From the NCBI RefSeq assembly GCF_010993705.1, contig NZ_WOFO01000002.1, forward strand, positions 62,001 to 126,000: 64,000 nucleotides of DNA, given 5' to 3'. Positions 35,745-43,311 of this stretch are shown here, in pieces; the stretch's first letter is position 1, and each line of letters begins with the position of its first letter. The position numbers were made by a program, and so were the translations under genes. This DNA comes from Cyclobacterium sp. SYSU L10401. Lineage in GTDB: Bacteria > Bacteroidota > Bacteroidia > Cytophagales > Cyclobacteriaceae. The notes below the pieces were generated by a model. The model was given only the letters and a program-made list of their open reading frames with translations, ran no database searches and was not told the origin of the DNA.

Positions 35745-36221
35745 TTAAATTTCCAAATGGTTCAATAATTTTTCAACAAAATCAGGCACCTCTTGTACTG
35801 CTACATTTCCATCCTCAATTATCGTGTTACCCTTTATCAGATAAAATGAAGGGCTATTCATCACCATTTGATGTTTCCAAAATGAATAATTCCCATCCCT
35901 ATGGAGAAAAAAGCCTGAAAGGTCTAAATCAGTTGCGACTTGATCAATTAGTTTAAAGGACTTTGCCGTAAGGACTAACTGAACTCTGGATTTATGTCTT
36001 TTTTCTATTCGAGAAAGCTGCTGTAAGGCTGATATGGAGCAAGAAGAACAGGCATTTTCCAAAGGAACAATTATCACTGCACCAACCTCGCCTAAATCCC
36101 TATCCGGAAGTAATGATTCCAATTTGGAAAATATTTCGCTATCGCCATCCTTTTTTTGACAGGATGAAACGATAACAAAAAAACATATAGCGTATAAAAC
36201 AAAATTTCTTTGAGTTTTCAT
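35745..36221 (-). CDS. Thioredoxin-like lipoprotein with CxxC motif
   Basis: A 158-residue lipoprotein (lipobox IVSSC, Cys21). The body has a thioredoxin-like strand/helix layout, with VGAVIIVPLENACSSCSISALQQL carrying Cys58-Ser-Ser-Cys61 at the active-site position. A cis-Pro-type segment is present in MNSPSFYLIKGNTIIEDG. The start codon overlaps the stop of the upstream DUF4221-like gene (ATGA, 4 nt), so the two are translationally coupled. It could form or isomerise disulfides in the four-cysteine peptides encoded upstream. It is related in spirit to TlpA proteins but shorter and divergent. Confidence 0.78.
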   Translation of the reverse strand: MKTQRNFVLYAICFFVIVSSCQKKDGDSEIFSKLESLLPDRDLGEVGAVIIVPLENACSSCSISALQQLSRIEKRHKSRVQLVLTAKSFKLIDQVATDLDLSGFFLHRDGNYSFWKHQMVMNSPSFYLIKGNTIIEDGNVAVQEVPDFVEKLLNHLEI

Positions 36222-37411
36222 AACTCCTCCGGTTTAAACCCTACAAACACCATCTGGTCCTCTGAGGGATTGTTATCAGGGTGGTTTAGGGAGAGGTACA
36301 GCTTGCCATCATGGGTGAAGTTCATCCGGGTATAAATCGTATTGATGGGGAGATCTACCTCTCCTACTTTCTCAAAGTCGCTATTTATCATGATAACAGA
36401 AGGCTGTTTATTGTCCCAATTTCGCCGTTGTCCATCAGGTCCAATATAGTCCACACCACGGTAAGCCAGTCGGTAGAGCATCTGGTTAAAGTCGTCAGAT
36501 ACTACTTCCCGATACGAATTGGATGTAATGTAGAATTTTTCATGTAAATCCGAAGTTGATTTTGGTTCATCCATTGGAAATACGTCACCAAAATACTTAC
36601 TTCCGGCTTTCCTTTCCATCATATCCTCTTTTTCCAAGTCGTATATTAATATATTGTTGTAAAAAGTTATTCCAAGAACGAGGTAACGATCATCCATCAA
36701 CACGTGGGAGCCATGACAGAAATGAGAACCATGGATATAACTGTCAAAATGAGAAGGTAACTTAAATATATGGTTATTTGATCCGTCTTTTTTTGTTGAT
36801 GTCTGTAAAAACATCGTTCCTGACCATATACCAGGTCCATTGTAATCCGTGTCTACCCTGGTAAATACGTAGGCATCCTGTTTATCCTTGTCAATTACCA
36901 GAGGTTGGTTTGAATAGTAAATCTGTACATAAGGTTTATCAATTCTCTCAGGATTATCTGTTTTTATCGTCCGTTTGAGGTTTCCATCAAAATCTGTTAC
37001 ATAGAGTCGAATCCTATAGGTACTTGCTATAAGTAGGGTAGAGTCTGAAATAACTTCAAAGGCCTTAAGCTGTCCTACAGCATTTGGTCCATCAAGTTGG
37101 AATCGAACGTTGAAGTCATCTTCCTTTTCAGAAAGTGCATAAAACTCCAGTTCATTGGTGTTTTCATTGACTACTCCAAGATAAGGAGTGCTGTTGATCT
37201 CCACTTTTTTAATATACTTGCTATACACATTTGACCTATATCCTATAGGTATGGTCAAGGTATCTGCAGGAACTAACGTCATTTTTGAACTAAAATCCCT
37301 TGGATTGGGATCCAAGTCATGCTTTTTTTGGCAGGAAATCAAAATAGAAAACAAAACCGAATAATATATTATTCTTTCAATCATAATAAAAGCTAATATA
37401 TCCGTAAACAT
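36218..37411 (-). CDS. DUF4221-like beta-propeller lipoprotein, copy 1
   Basis: A 397-residue protein (388 if the ATG at 37384 is used) with lipobox SILISC (Cys27). DPNPRDFSSKMTLVPADT and YRSNVYSKYIKKVEI follow. Blade-like repeats run through the body. The C-terminus GKLYLSLNHPDNNPSEDQMV, ending GFKPEEL, is almost identical in all three copies. The family matches DUF4221 proteins abundant in Cyclobacteriaceae (recognised by eye, not by search). It lies 39 nt downstream of peptide gene 1 and overlaps the thioredoxin-like gene. It is probably a surface or periplasmic binding partner of the peptide. Confidence 0.85.
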   Translation of the reverse strand: MFTDILAFIMIERIIYYSVLFSILISCQKKHDLDPNPRDFSSKMTLVPADTLTIPIGYRSNVYSKYIKKVEINSTPYLGVVNENTNELEFYALSEKEDDFNVRFQLDGPNAVGQLKAFEVISDSTLLIASTYRIRLYVTDFDGNLKRTIKTDNPERIDKPYVQIYYSNQPLVIDKDKQDAYVFTRVDTDYNGPGIWSGTMFLQTSTKKDGSNNHIFKLPSHFDSYIHGSHFCHGSHVLMDDRYLVLGITFYNNILIYDLEKEDMMERKAGSKYFGDVFPMDEPKSTSDLHEKFYITSNSYREVVSDDFNQMLYRLAYRGVDYIGPDGQRRNWDNKQPSVIMINSDFEKVGEVDLPINTIYTRMNFTHDGKLYLSLNHPDNNPSEDQMVFVGFKPEEL

Positions 37412-37450
37412 GGCTCAGCATGTTTACGGATATTTGTTGAAAAATTTTTA

Positions 37451-37705
37451 TTAACAAATTTTCGGATCTGAGACCATACAATTACCCGATCCACTACAGC
37501 AATCACTACCATTATCCCAGTTCCAATTATGCCCGGTTTCACTTTGGGCATTGGCGGTGTTGCTCAAATTTGATAAGGTAAGGGAGGGCAATACATTTCC
37601 CTTCTCAAAATCCAAACCAACCATTACATTCAGCGTCAGCATCAGCCCGAACGCTCCGGCAGCAGTCCATCGCAGCCATTTGCTTGTTTTTACTACATTT
37701 TTCAT
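37451..37705 (-). CDS. NVEALA-like cysteine-rich exported peptide, copy 1
   Basis: An 84-residue protein. The basic N-terminus (MKNVVKTSKWLRW) is followed by a hydrophobic segment (residues 13-31), then TLSNLSNTANAQ at the position where NVEALA-family peptides carry their signature. The tail DNGSDCCSGSGNCMVSDPKI ends in Cys84; the cysteines are at 69, 70, 76 and 84. Cleavage after ANA would release a roughly 30-residue peptide with four cysteines. The first 64 residues are nearly identical to copy 2; differences concentrate just before the cysteines. The conserved direct repeats lie upstream at 37787-37821. Confidence 0.85.
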   Translation of the reverse strand: MKNVVKTSKWLRWTAAGAFGLMLTLNVMVGLDFEKGNVLPSLTLSNLSNTANAQSETGHNWNWDNGSDCCSGSGNCMVSDPKIC

Positions 37706-37786
37706 AATAATACCTGTTTAAAATGTTAGAAATTTAATAATAATTAAAAGTATAGCTATTATTCCGTAAAAAATAGGTCAAAAAAA

Positions 37787-37821
37787 GACAGTTTCGGACA
37801 TTTATAGACAAAACCGGACAT
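37787..37821 (-). promoter_or_regulatory. Pair of 15-bp direct repeats upstream of peptide gene 1
   Basis: On the plus strand GACAGTTTCGGACAT (37787-37801) and GACAAAACCGGACAT (37807-37821) are spaced exactly 20 bp, about two helical turns. The same pair precedes peptide gene 2. They sit about 85-115 nt before the start codon, suitable for an activator. A weak -33/-7 pair (TTTTTTTGACC, TATACTTTT on the minus strand) lies between. The regulator is unknown. Confidence 0.55.
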
Positions 37822-37858
37822 TATCTTTAAATGGCCTTTATTCATCTTATTTATTTAT

Positions 37859-37941
37859 GGGTGTAGTTTGCAACTACATCCCAGGTATCTCATTGGTTTT
37901 GTAAACGAGGCATTTATAATGCCGGATACCAAAGATCAACC
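37859..37941. repeat. Extragenic double-hairpin repeat, copy A
   Basis: It contains the palindromes TGTAGTTTGCAACTACA and GGCATTTATAATGCC, the latter enclosed by GGTATC/GGATACC arms. Related copies lie at 39603-39678 and 46126-46208. It sits just downstream of DUF4221 copy 2 and may end its transcript. Confidence 0.7.
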
Positions 37942-37960
37942 TTATATAAAATCATCATTT

Positions 37961-39148
37961 TCACAACTCCTCCGGTTTAAATCCTACAAACACCATCTGG
38001 TCTTCTGAGGGATTGTTATCAGGGTGGTTTAGGGAAAGGTACAGCTTGCCATCATGGGTGAAGTACATGCGGGTATAGATCGTATTAAGGGGCAGGTCTA
38101 CCTCTCCTACTTTCTCAAAGTCACGATTGATCATGATCACGGAAGGTGGTTTATTGTCCCAATTTCTCCGTTGTCCATCCGGTCCGATATAGTCCACTCC
38201 TTGATATGCCAAGCGATAGAGCATTTGATTTTCCTCATCAAAGGCCAGCTCACGATAAGAATTGGAAGGAACATAAAAACTTTCGCTGAAGCCACTTTCG
38301 GCATCATCCCATGGCAGTGCATCCCCAAAGTGCTTGCTTCCTGCCTCCTTTTCCATCAGTTCCTCCTTTTCCAGGTCGTAAACCAATATGTTATTGTAAA
38401 ATGGAATTCCAAACACTATAAAACGATCTTCCATAAGCAGATGGGAACTGTGACTAAAATAGGCACCATGCACATACCCAAAGAAATGGTCTGGAAGCTC
38501 GAACACATGGCTGGCCGCTTCATCCTCCAAATCCGGTATCTTTAAAAACATGGTACCAGACCATATGCCTGGACCATTGTAATCAGTGTCTACTCCAGTA
38601 TATATATATAGGTCTTTCTTGCTTTGATTATTTACTAATGGCTGATTGGTATAATAATTCTGAACAAAGGGATACCCTTTCCTTTCTACAATATCTGTTT
38701 TTAATATTTTAACAATGTCCCCCTCAAAATTTGTAACATATAAACGAATCCGGTAGGTACTTCCTATCAGGAGGGTATCATCAGAAATCAATTCAAATGC
38801 CATCAATTTACCTACTCCATTCGGACCATCTGTTTTGAATTGGACTTTAAAATCTTCGACCTCATTAGAAAGTGAATAAAACTCCAATTCATTCGTATTT
38901 CCATTGACTACACCCAAGTAGGGAACTCCGCTAATCACTACCTTTTTAATGTATCTACTGTAAACATTGGATTGGTTGCCTATGGAAAAAATTAATGTAT
39001 CTGTTGGAATTAATGTCATCGACGGGTTAAAGTCTCTAGGCAAAGGATCTAAATTGTTTGCTTCTTTACAGGAAATTATAAAAATTAACAAAATAGAAAA
39101 TAATAAAAGTATTCTAATCATAGTGAAACTGATTAAACCCTTAACCAT
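37961..39148 (-). CDS. DUF4221-like beta-propeller lipoprotein, copy 2
   Basis: A 395-residue lipoprotein (IFIISC, Cys27; alternative ATG near residue 10). The sequence follows copies 1 and 3 throughout: DPLPRDFNPSMTLIPTDT, GNQSNVYSRYIKKVVI, YNGPGIWSGTMF, a HSSHLLMEDR segment, and the shared C-terminal 80 residues. It is preceded 46 nt upstream by peptide gene 2 and followed by a double-hairpin repeat. Divergence from its sisters is greatest in the N-terminal half, as expected if each copy pairs with a different ligand. Confidence 0.85.
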   Translation of the reverse strand: MVKGLISFTMIRILLLFSILLIFIISCKEANNLDPLPRDFNPSMTLIPTDTLIFSIGNQSNVYSRYIKKVVISGVPYLGVVNGNTNELEFYSLSNEVEDFKVQFKTDGPNGVGKLMAFELISDDTLLIGSTYRIRLYVTNFEGDIVKILKTDIVERKGYPFVQNYYTNQPLVNNQSKKDLYIYTGVDTDYNGPGIWSGTMFLKIPDLEDEAASHVFELPDHFFGYVHGAYFSHSSHLLMEDRFIVFGIPFYNNILVYDLEKEELMEKEAGSKHFGDALPWDDAESGFSESFYVPSNSYRELAFDEENQMLYRLAYQGVDYIGPDGQRRNWDNKPPSVIMINRDFEKVGEVDLPLNTIYTRMYFTHDGKLYLSLNHPDNNPSEDQMVFVGFKPEEL

Positions 39149-39194
39149 GGATAATCATAGTTAAGGGAGTTGGATGACAAATTTCATTAATTTT

Positions 39195-39449
39195 TTAGCA
39201 AATTTTCGGATCAGAAACCATACAATTACCTGATCCGTAGCAGCAGTTAATACCATTGTCCTCATTCCAATTGTGACCGGTTTCACTTTGGGCATTGGCG
39301 GTGTTGCTCAAGCTTGATAAGGTTATGGAGGGCAATACATTTCCCTTCTCAAAATCCAAACCAACCATTACATTCAGCGTCAGCATCAGCCCGAACGCTC
39401 CGGCAGCAGTCCATCGCAGCCATTTGCTTGTTTTTACTACATTTTTCAT
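39195..39449 (-). CDS. NVEALA-like cysteine-rich exported peptide, copy 2
   Basis: 84 residues. Compared with copy 1 it differs at only a handful of positions: SITLSSLSN for SLTLSNLSN, and NWNEDNGINCCYGSGNC for NWNWDNGSDCCSGSGNC. The four cysteines (69, 70, 76, 84) and the final MVSDPKIC are conserved. Upstream it has the same direct-repeat pair (39531-39565). Downstream, after 46 nt, lies DUF4221 copy 2. The product should be exported across the inner membrane and trimmed at ANAQ. Confidence 0.85.
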   Translation of the reverse strand: MKNVVKTSKWLRWTAAGAFGLMLTLNVMVGLDFEKGNVLPSITLSSLSNTANAQSETGHNWNEDNGINCCYGSGNCMVSDPKIC

Positions 39450-39530
39450 AATAATACCTGTTTAAAATGTTATAAAATTTATGATATTTAAAAGTATAGC
39501 TATTATTCCGTAAAAAATAGGTCAAAAAAA

Positions 39531-39565
39531 GACAGTTTCGGACATCTATAGACAAAACCGGACAT
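39531..39565 (-). promoter_or_regulatory. Pair of 15-bp direct repeats upstream of peptide gene 2
   Basis: GACAGTTTCGGACAT (39531-39545) and GACAAAACCGGACAT (39551-39565) are identical to the pair upstream of peptide gene 1 and have the same 20-bp period. No such pair precedes DUF4221 copy 3. Confidence 0.55.
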
Positions 39566-39602
39566 TATCTTTAAATGGCCTTTTTTCATCTTATTTATTT
39601 AT

Positions 39603-39678
39603 GGGTGAAACTACATCCCAGGTATCTCATTGGTTTCGTATACGAGGCATTTATAATGCCGGATACCAATGATCAACC
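39603..39678. repeat. Extragenic double-hairpin repeat, copy B
   Basis: A shortened relative of the repeat at 37859-37941. The first palindrome has lost its left arm; GGCATTTATAATGCC with GGTATC/GGATACC arms is retained. Downstream of DUF4221 copy 3. Confidence 0.65.
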
Positions 39679-39697
39679 GTATATAAAATCATTATTT

Positions 39698-40891
39698 TCA
39701 TAACTCCTCCGGTTTAAACCCTACAAACACCATCTGGTCTTCCGATGGATTGTTATCGGGATGGTTTAGGGAAAGGTACAGCTTACCGTCATGGGTAAAG
39801 TACATGCGGGTATAGATGGTATTGACTGGGAGATCTACCTCTCCTATCTTCTCAAAGTCGCTATTGATAATAATTACAGATGGGGGTTTATTGTCCCAGT
39901 TGCGCCTTTGTCCATCCGGTCCGATATAATCCACTCCTTGGTAAGCCAGCCGATAGAGGAGTTGGTTTTCTTTATCATAGGCAATCTCTCTGTAGGAGTT
40001 GGAAGGAACGTAGAAGCTTTCGCTCATACCACTCACTGCATTATCCCAAGGAAGAGCGTCTCCAAAGTGTTTGCTTCCTGCTGGTTTTTCAATCAGTTCT
40101 TCCGTCTCTAGGTCATATATCAGGATATCATTGTAAAAGGGTATCGCCAAAACCAGATAACGGTCGTCCATCAACAGATGGGAACTGTGGGTAAAATAGG
40201 CGCCGTGCACATATTTGCCTAAATGGGAAGGCAGTTCGAATATGTGTCTGGCTGATTCATCATCCAGTTCGGGAATCTTCAGAAACACAGTTCCCGTCCA
40301 TTTCCCTGGAAAGTTAACATCGGTATCCGCCCGTGCAAGTACGAACAAATCATTTTTTTTCCTATTAAACATCAAAGGCTGGTAGGTATAGTATAGCTGA
40401 ACAAACGGAAGGCCTTTACGCTCTATAATATCTGTTTTTAAGGTTTTTTGTAGGTTACCCTCCAAATCAGTGACATATAAACGGATCCGTAGGGAGCTTC
40501 CGATAAGCAGCGTACTGTCTGAGATAAGTTCAAAACCCCTGATCGAGCCCACCCCGTTCGGTCCTTCCGCCTGAAATGGAATCTTGAAGTCTTCTTTTCT
40601 TTTGGTTAAGGAATAAAACTCCAGTTCATTGGTGTTTTCATTGACTACTCCCAGGAAAGGGACGCCATTAATCTCACATTTCTTGATGTACTTGCTGTAA
40701 ACATTCGAGCGGTACCCAATGGGGATTCTCAGGGTATCTGAGGGAAGCAGGGTCATGCGTGCTGTATAATCCCGGGGCAAGGGATTAAGGGACTGGTCCT
40801 TGGTGCAGGAGTTTCCCAATGCCATCAGAATTAACCCAAACAGCATTAAGGTTCTATTTTTATTTTCCAAATAGCCGGAGAAGCGTTCCAT
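39698..40891 (-). CDS. DUF4221-like beta-propeller lipoprotein, copy 3
   Basis: A 397-residue protein with a lipobox-like ALGNSC (Cys29). LNPLPRDYTARMTLLPSDT, YRSNVYSKYIKKCEI, LGKYVHGAYFTHSSHLLMDDRYLVLAI and the shared C-terminus ending GFKPEEL place it with copies 1 and 2. Unlike them it has no peptide gene or direct-repeat pair upstream; its 5' flank is the 740-nt intergenic region. Either its peptide gene was lost or it serves the same peptides. It is first in the array in the direction of transcription. Confidence 0.85.
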   Translation of the reverse strand: MERFSGYLENKNRTLMLFGLILMALGNSCTKDQSLNPLPRDYTARMTLLPSDTLRIPIGYRSNVYSKYIKKCEINGVPFLGVVNENTNELEFYSLTKRKEDFKIPFQAEGPNGVGSIRGFELISDSTLLIGSSLRIRLYVTDLEGNLQKTLKTDIIERKGLPFVQLYYTYQPLMFNRKKNDLFVLARADTDVNFPGKWTGTVFLKIPELDDESARHIFELPSHLGKYVHGAYFTHSSHLLMDDRYLVLAIPFYNDILIYDLETEELIEKPAGSKHFGDALPWDNAVSGMSESFYVPSNSYREIAYDKENQLLYRLAYQGVDYIGPDGQRRNWDNKPPSVIIINSDFEKIGEVDLPVNTIYTRMYFTHDGKLYLSLNHPDNNPSEDQMVFVGFKPEEL

Positions 40892-41631
40892 TGACCTGGT
40901 CGATTTTTTAACGTGGCTTACAAGGTGTTAAACCTAGTTATTTTTTAGTTGAAATGAAACTAATTTGTTAGAAATGTTGGGTGGAATGGAAAAAATCCAT
41001 TGAATTAGGTATTTATCAAATAATAAAAAACAGTAAATATTGTCAATAAAGACCTTAGCCTACCGGTGACGTAATTGCATCAGTTGTTTTTTTATTAAAA
41101 AGAAACCCTGAAAAATCTGTAAAATAAAGAAGGTATAAAATTTAATACAAAAAGAGCGCTGGCCCGACAAAAAACCCATTAACTCACAATTATCCATTAA
41201 CAATGAGATGTTTATTTTCCCATAAATTACAAAAAAATCGTCCTTCCGATTACTTTGTCTTATAAAAGGTTAGTTTTCGCAGTGACGATAAAGCCGTTTT
41301 TCAAAGACGTTCCTAAATAAAACTATCGTTGTTACTGTAATGCATATTTAATGCCTTGCAAACCTTAATGAAAGGACTGAAAAGGAATGATGCCTGCGTA
41401 AAAATCCCCCATTCCCCCTTGGTAAGGGGGATTAGGACTGGTATGGTTTACTACTAACGGTATTTCCCGGGAGTTTCCTCAGCCCGTCTAAATGGCACCA
41501 ATTCAGCTTTAAACAGGTAATTCAGCAATTTCCACTTTCTACCTTGGGTTTCGTCTTTGCCGCTCTGCTGTATTCGTTTAGAATTTACCATTTCAGGTTA
41601 ATATAAAACAAATAAAGTGTTCAGTTGCGGG
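40892..41631. other. 740-nt intergenic region
   Basis: AT-rich upstream flank of DUF4221 copy 3. 41151-41176 is one arm of a 26-bp inverted repeat whose other arm is at 42821-42846. 41414-41430 is a CCCCCTT/AAGGGGG hairpin. A minus-strand frame of 45 codons at 41454-41591 (start MVNSKRIQQSGKDETQ) matches nothing recognised and may be a remnant. Otherwise nothing was seen. Confidence 0.6.
41151..41176 (+). repeat. 26-bp dispersed repeat, copy 1
   Basis: It contains AAAGAGCGC and GGCCCGACAAAAAACC. The reverse complement occurs at 42821-42846 with one mismatch in 26, so two inverted copies bracket the alpha/beta-hydrolase gene. Confidence 0.7.
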
Positions 41632-42432
41632 TCATTGGCTCAATACTTCTTTCATTTTTAATTGATATTCAGGGTTAAACGTCATCCCATTGTGCTGCTG
41701 ACCGCTAAGCAGGATCAGAGAGTCCTGCTTTTTAAAATGTTCTTTTAATTTTAGGGAGGACCCTGGATAAATGACTTCGTCCTGATCACCATGAAAAATC
41801 ACCACCGGCATGTTGCAGTTTTGGATGTGCCGGAAATTTTCAAAAGGATATTTGTGCAAAAATGAGGGAAAAATAGGGAAATAATGATTCACCAGGTCGG
41901 ATAAGCTGTAATAAGGTGCCTGCAAAATCAAAAGCCTGGGTTGATTGACGGAAGCCAATTTTGAAGCCGGACCAGTGCCCATAGAATAGCCCAAAACGAT
42001 GATCTGCTGCTCAAGATACCCGTTTTTGAGCACATCATAAGCCCTTTGAACATCCTGATACATTTGTTTCTGCCCCTGAATCGTACCTTCACTTTTGCCA
42101 TAACCTCTATAATCCAGTATAAACAGGTCATAACCAAATTCGGTAAAAACCTCAGCTACCCCGCCCCAGGTCCTCAATGACCCTGCATTTCCATGCAGGT
42201 AAAAAATAAGGCCTTTTGGATGATCCGTTTTGAATAGCAATGCATTCAATGAAATGCCATCTTTCATCCGAATGTTCATTTCTTCAAATTTTTGGTCAAA
42301 TTGAAAGAGGAAATTGTTTTTCAGTTTTTCTGGGAAGAAAAGAAACTTTTCCTGAAAAGCATATAACAACCCGTAAGCCATCAAAATGATTACTGAAAAT
42401 AACATCATCGGGATCATAAACCTACTTTTCAT
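41632..42432 (-). CDS. Membrane-anchored alpha/beta hydrolase (S33-like)
   Basis: A 266-residue protein with an N-terminal transmembrane helix (residues 7-26). The alpha/beta-hydrolase core has GLIFYLHGNAGS (oxyanion), FILDYRGYGKSEG, nucleophile elbow VLGYSMGTGPASKLAS, acid Asp in FHGDQDEVIYPG and His in SGQQHNGMTF. This is the BEM46/serine-aminopeptidase S33-like group found widely in bacteria, with unknown physiological substrates. It stands alone between repeat-rich intergenic regions. The length is normal for the group. Confidence 0.88.
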   Translation of the reverse strand: MKSRFMIPMMLFSVIILMAYGLLYAFQEKFLFFPEKLKNNFLFQFDQKFEEMNIRMKDGISLNALLFKTDHPKGLIFYLHGNAGSLRTWGGVAEVFTEFGYDLFILDYRGYGKSEGTIQGQKQMYQDVQRAYDVLKNGYLEQQIIVLGYSMGTGPASKLASVNQPRLLILQAPYYSLSDLVNHYFPIFPSFLHKYPFENFRHIQNCNMPVVIFHGDQDEVIYPGSSLKLKEHFKKQDSLILLSGQQHNGMTFNPEYQLKMKEVLSQ

Positions 42433-42742
42433 AAAACAGCATCAATAAAGTTCCCAAATTAGCAATAACCTTTGAAGGCCGGAAAGGCCTGATTTAAAAT
42501 GCTGTCCTGGAGAACTTCGATTATCGATAAGAAAATTTCCAATCATATAAAGCTAGTAGCCTTTTCCTGTCATCTGTCCCTTTTTGGAATGGAATAGTGT
42601 CATTACGAGACCTAAAATTTTAAAAAACGAAGAAATCGGGATGACGTTAGTTTTTTTCATTTTATGGGATTATAAATTTATTAATTTTTATTGTATAATG
42701 GTGAGTTAAAGGGTATTTATAGTATTTTATATTATTTTTATT

Positions 42743-42768
42743 GTACTTTTGGCTTGATCCAAAAGTAC
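42743..42768. repeat. Perfect hairpin GTACTTTTGG-N6-CCAAAAGTAC
   Basis: The 10-bp arms are exact. It is followed by CCAAAAAATCAAGACAAAAAA, a combination met in many intergenic regions of this family and often mistaken for coding sequence. Confidence 0.7.
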
Positions 42769-42820
42769 CAAAAAATCAAGACAAAAAAATCCTTCTGCCC
42801 GCAAGCCTGCCGCACTCCCC

Positions 42821-42846
42821 GGTTTTTTGTCGGGCCTGCGCTCTTT
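42821..42846 (-). repeat. 26-bp dispersed repeat, copy 2 (inverted)
   Basis: Reverse complement of 41151-41176 with one mismatch. Confidence 0.7.
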
Positions 42847-43311
42847 GCGTTATTAAATATTGTTCTTCGTTTTTATTTAATTATTTCTTGAGTTCTAAGT
42901 TTAGAACGGTTTTGGATACGTCATCGGTACACCTACCGTCAATGGTAGCACAGCTGGCCCCTGAGCCTGTCGAAGGGAGCGATCTGATTCGGAGCGGCAA
43001 CATTAATCCATCGGGAAATGGGAGTAGGATCGAAAGCTCGTCTACATACCTCTTTAGACTGCCGCGGGTGGATGGCTATTTTCGATTCCTTTTTATTCCC
43101 GTCTTCACCCTCGCAGTGACGACCAAACCCGTCATCGGTATACGATCAGAAAATGCCAGCATCACACCAGTTGGCTTCTTACCGTTTTTTCCCGCCTTCT
43201 TAGAACCCGGGGCAAAAAAATAATACGAAGGTTAATGGGCTAAAAAACAGCTAACCTGACGGTTTAATTTTGAACATTTTTCCCAGGTGTACAATCGCTC
43301 ACAAACAAACC

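Larger units (their letters stand above)
42433..43311. other. 879-nt repeat-rich intergenic region
   Basis: No gene accepted. 42597-42646 resembles the common GTCATT..GAAGAAATCGGGATGACG-type extragenic repeat. 42743-42768 is a perfect 10-bp-stem hairpin (GTACTTTTGG/CCAAAAGTAC). 42821-42846 is the inverted 26-bp repeat. 42958-42978 carries CCCCTGAGCCTGTCGAAGGG, an intergenic repeat well known for giving false 'PEPVEG' translations. Confidence 0.65.

Noticed and set aside
37859-37941. CRISPR-like repeat array
   Set aside because: Only three dispersed copies in the window with no regular spacers, and no cas genes.
41403-41433. AATCCCCC/GGGGGATT hairpin as a terminator
   Set aside because: No T-run on either strand and about 200 nt from the nearest gene end; more likely a dispersed repeat.
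42741-43223. 160-codon plus-strand frame starting MYFWLDPKVPKNQ
   Set aside because: Made of known-type intergenic repeats (the GTACTTTTGG hairpin, PEPVEG translation of CCCCTGAGCCTGTCGAAGGG); no domain, no signal, no ribosome site.
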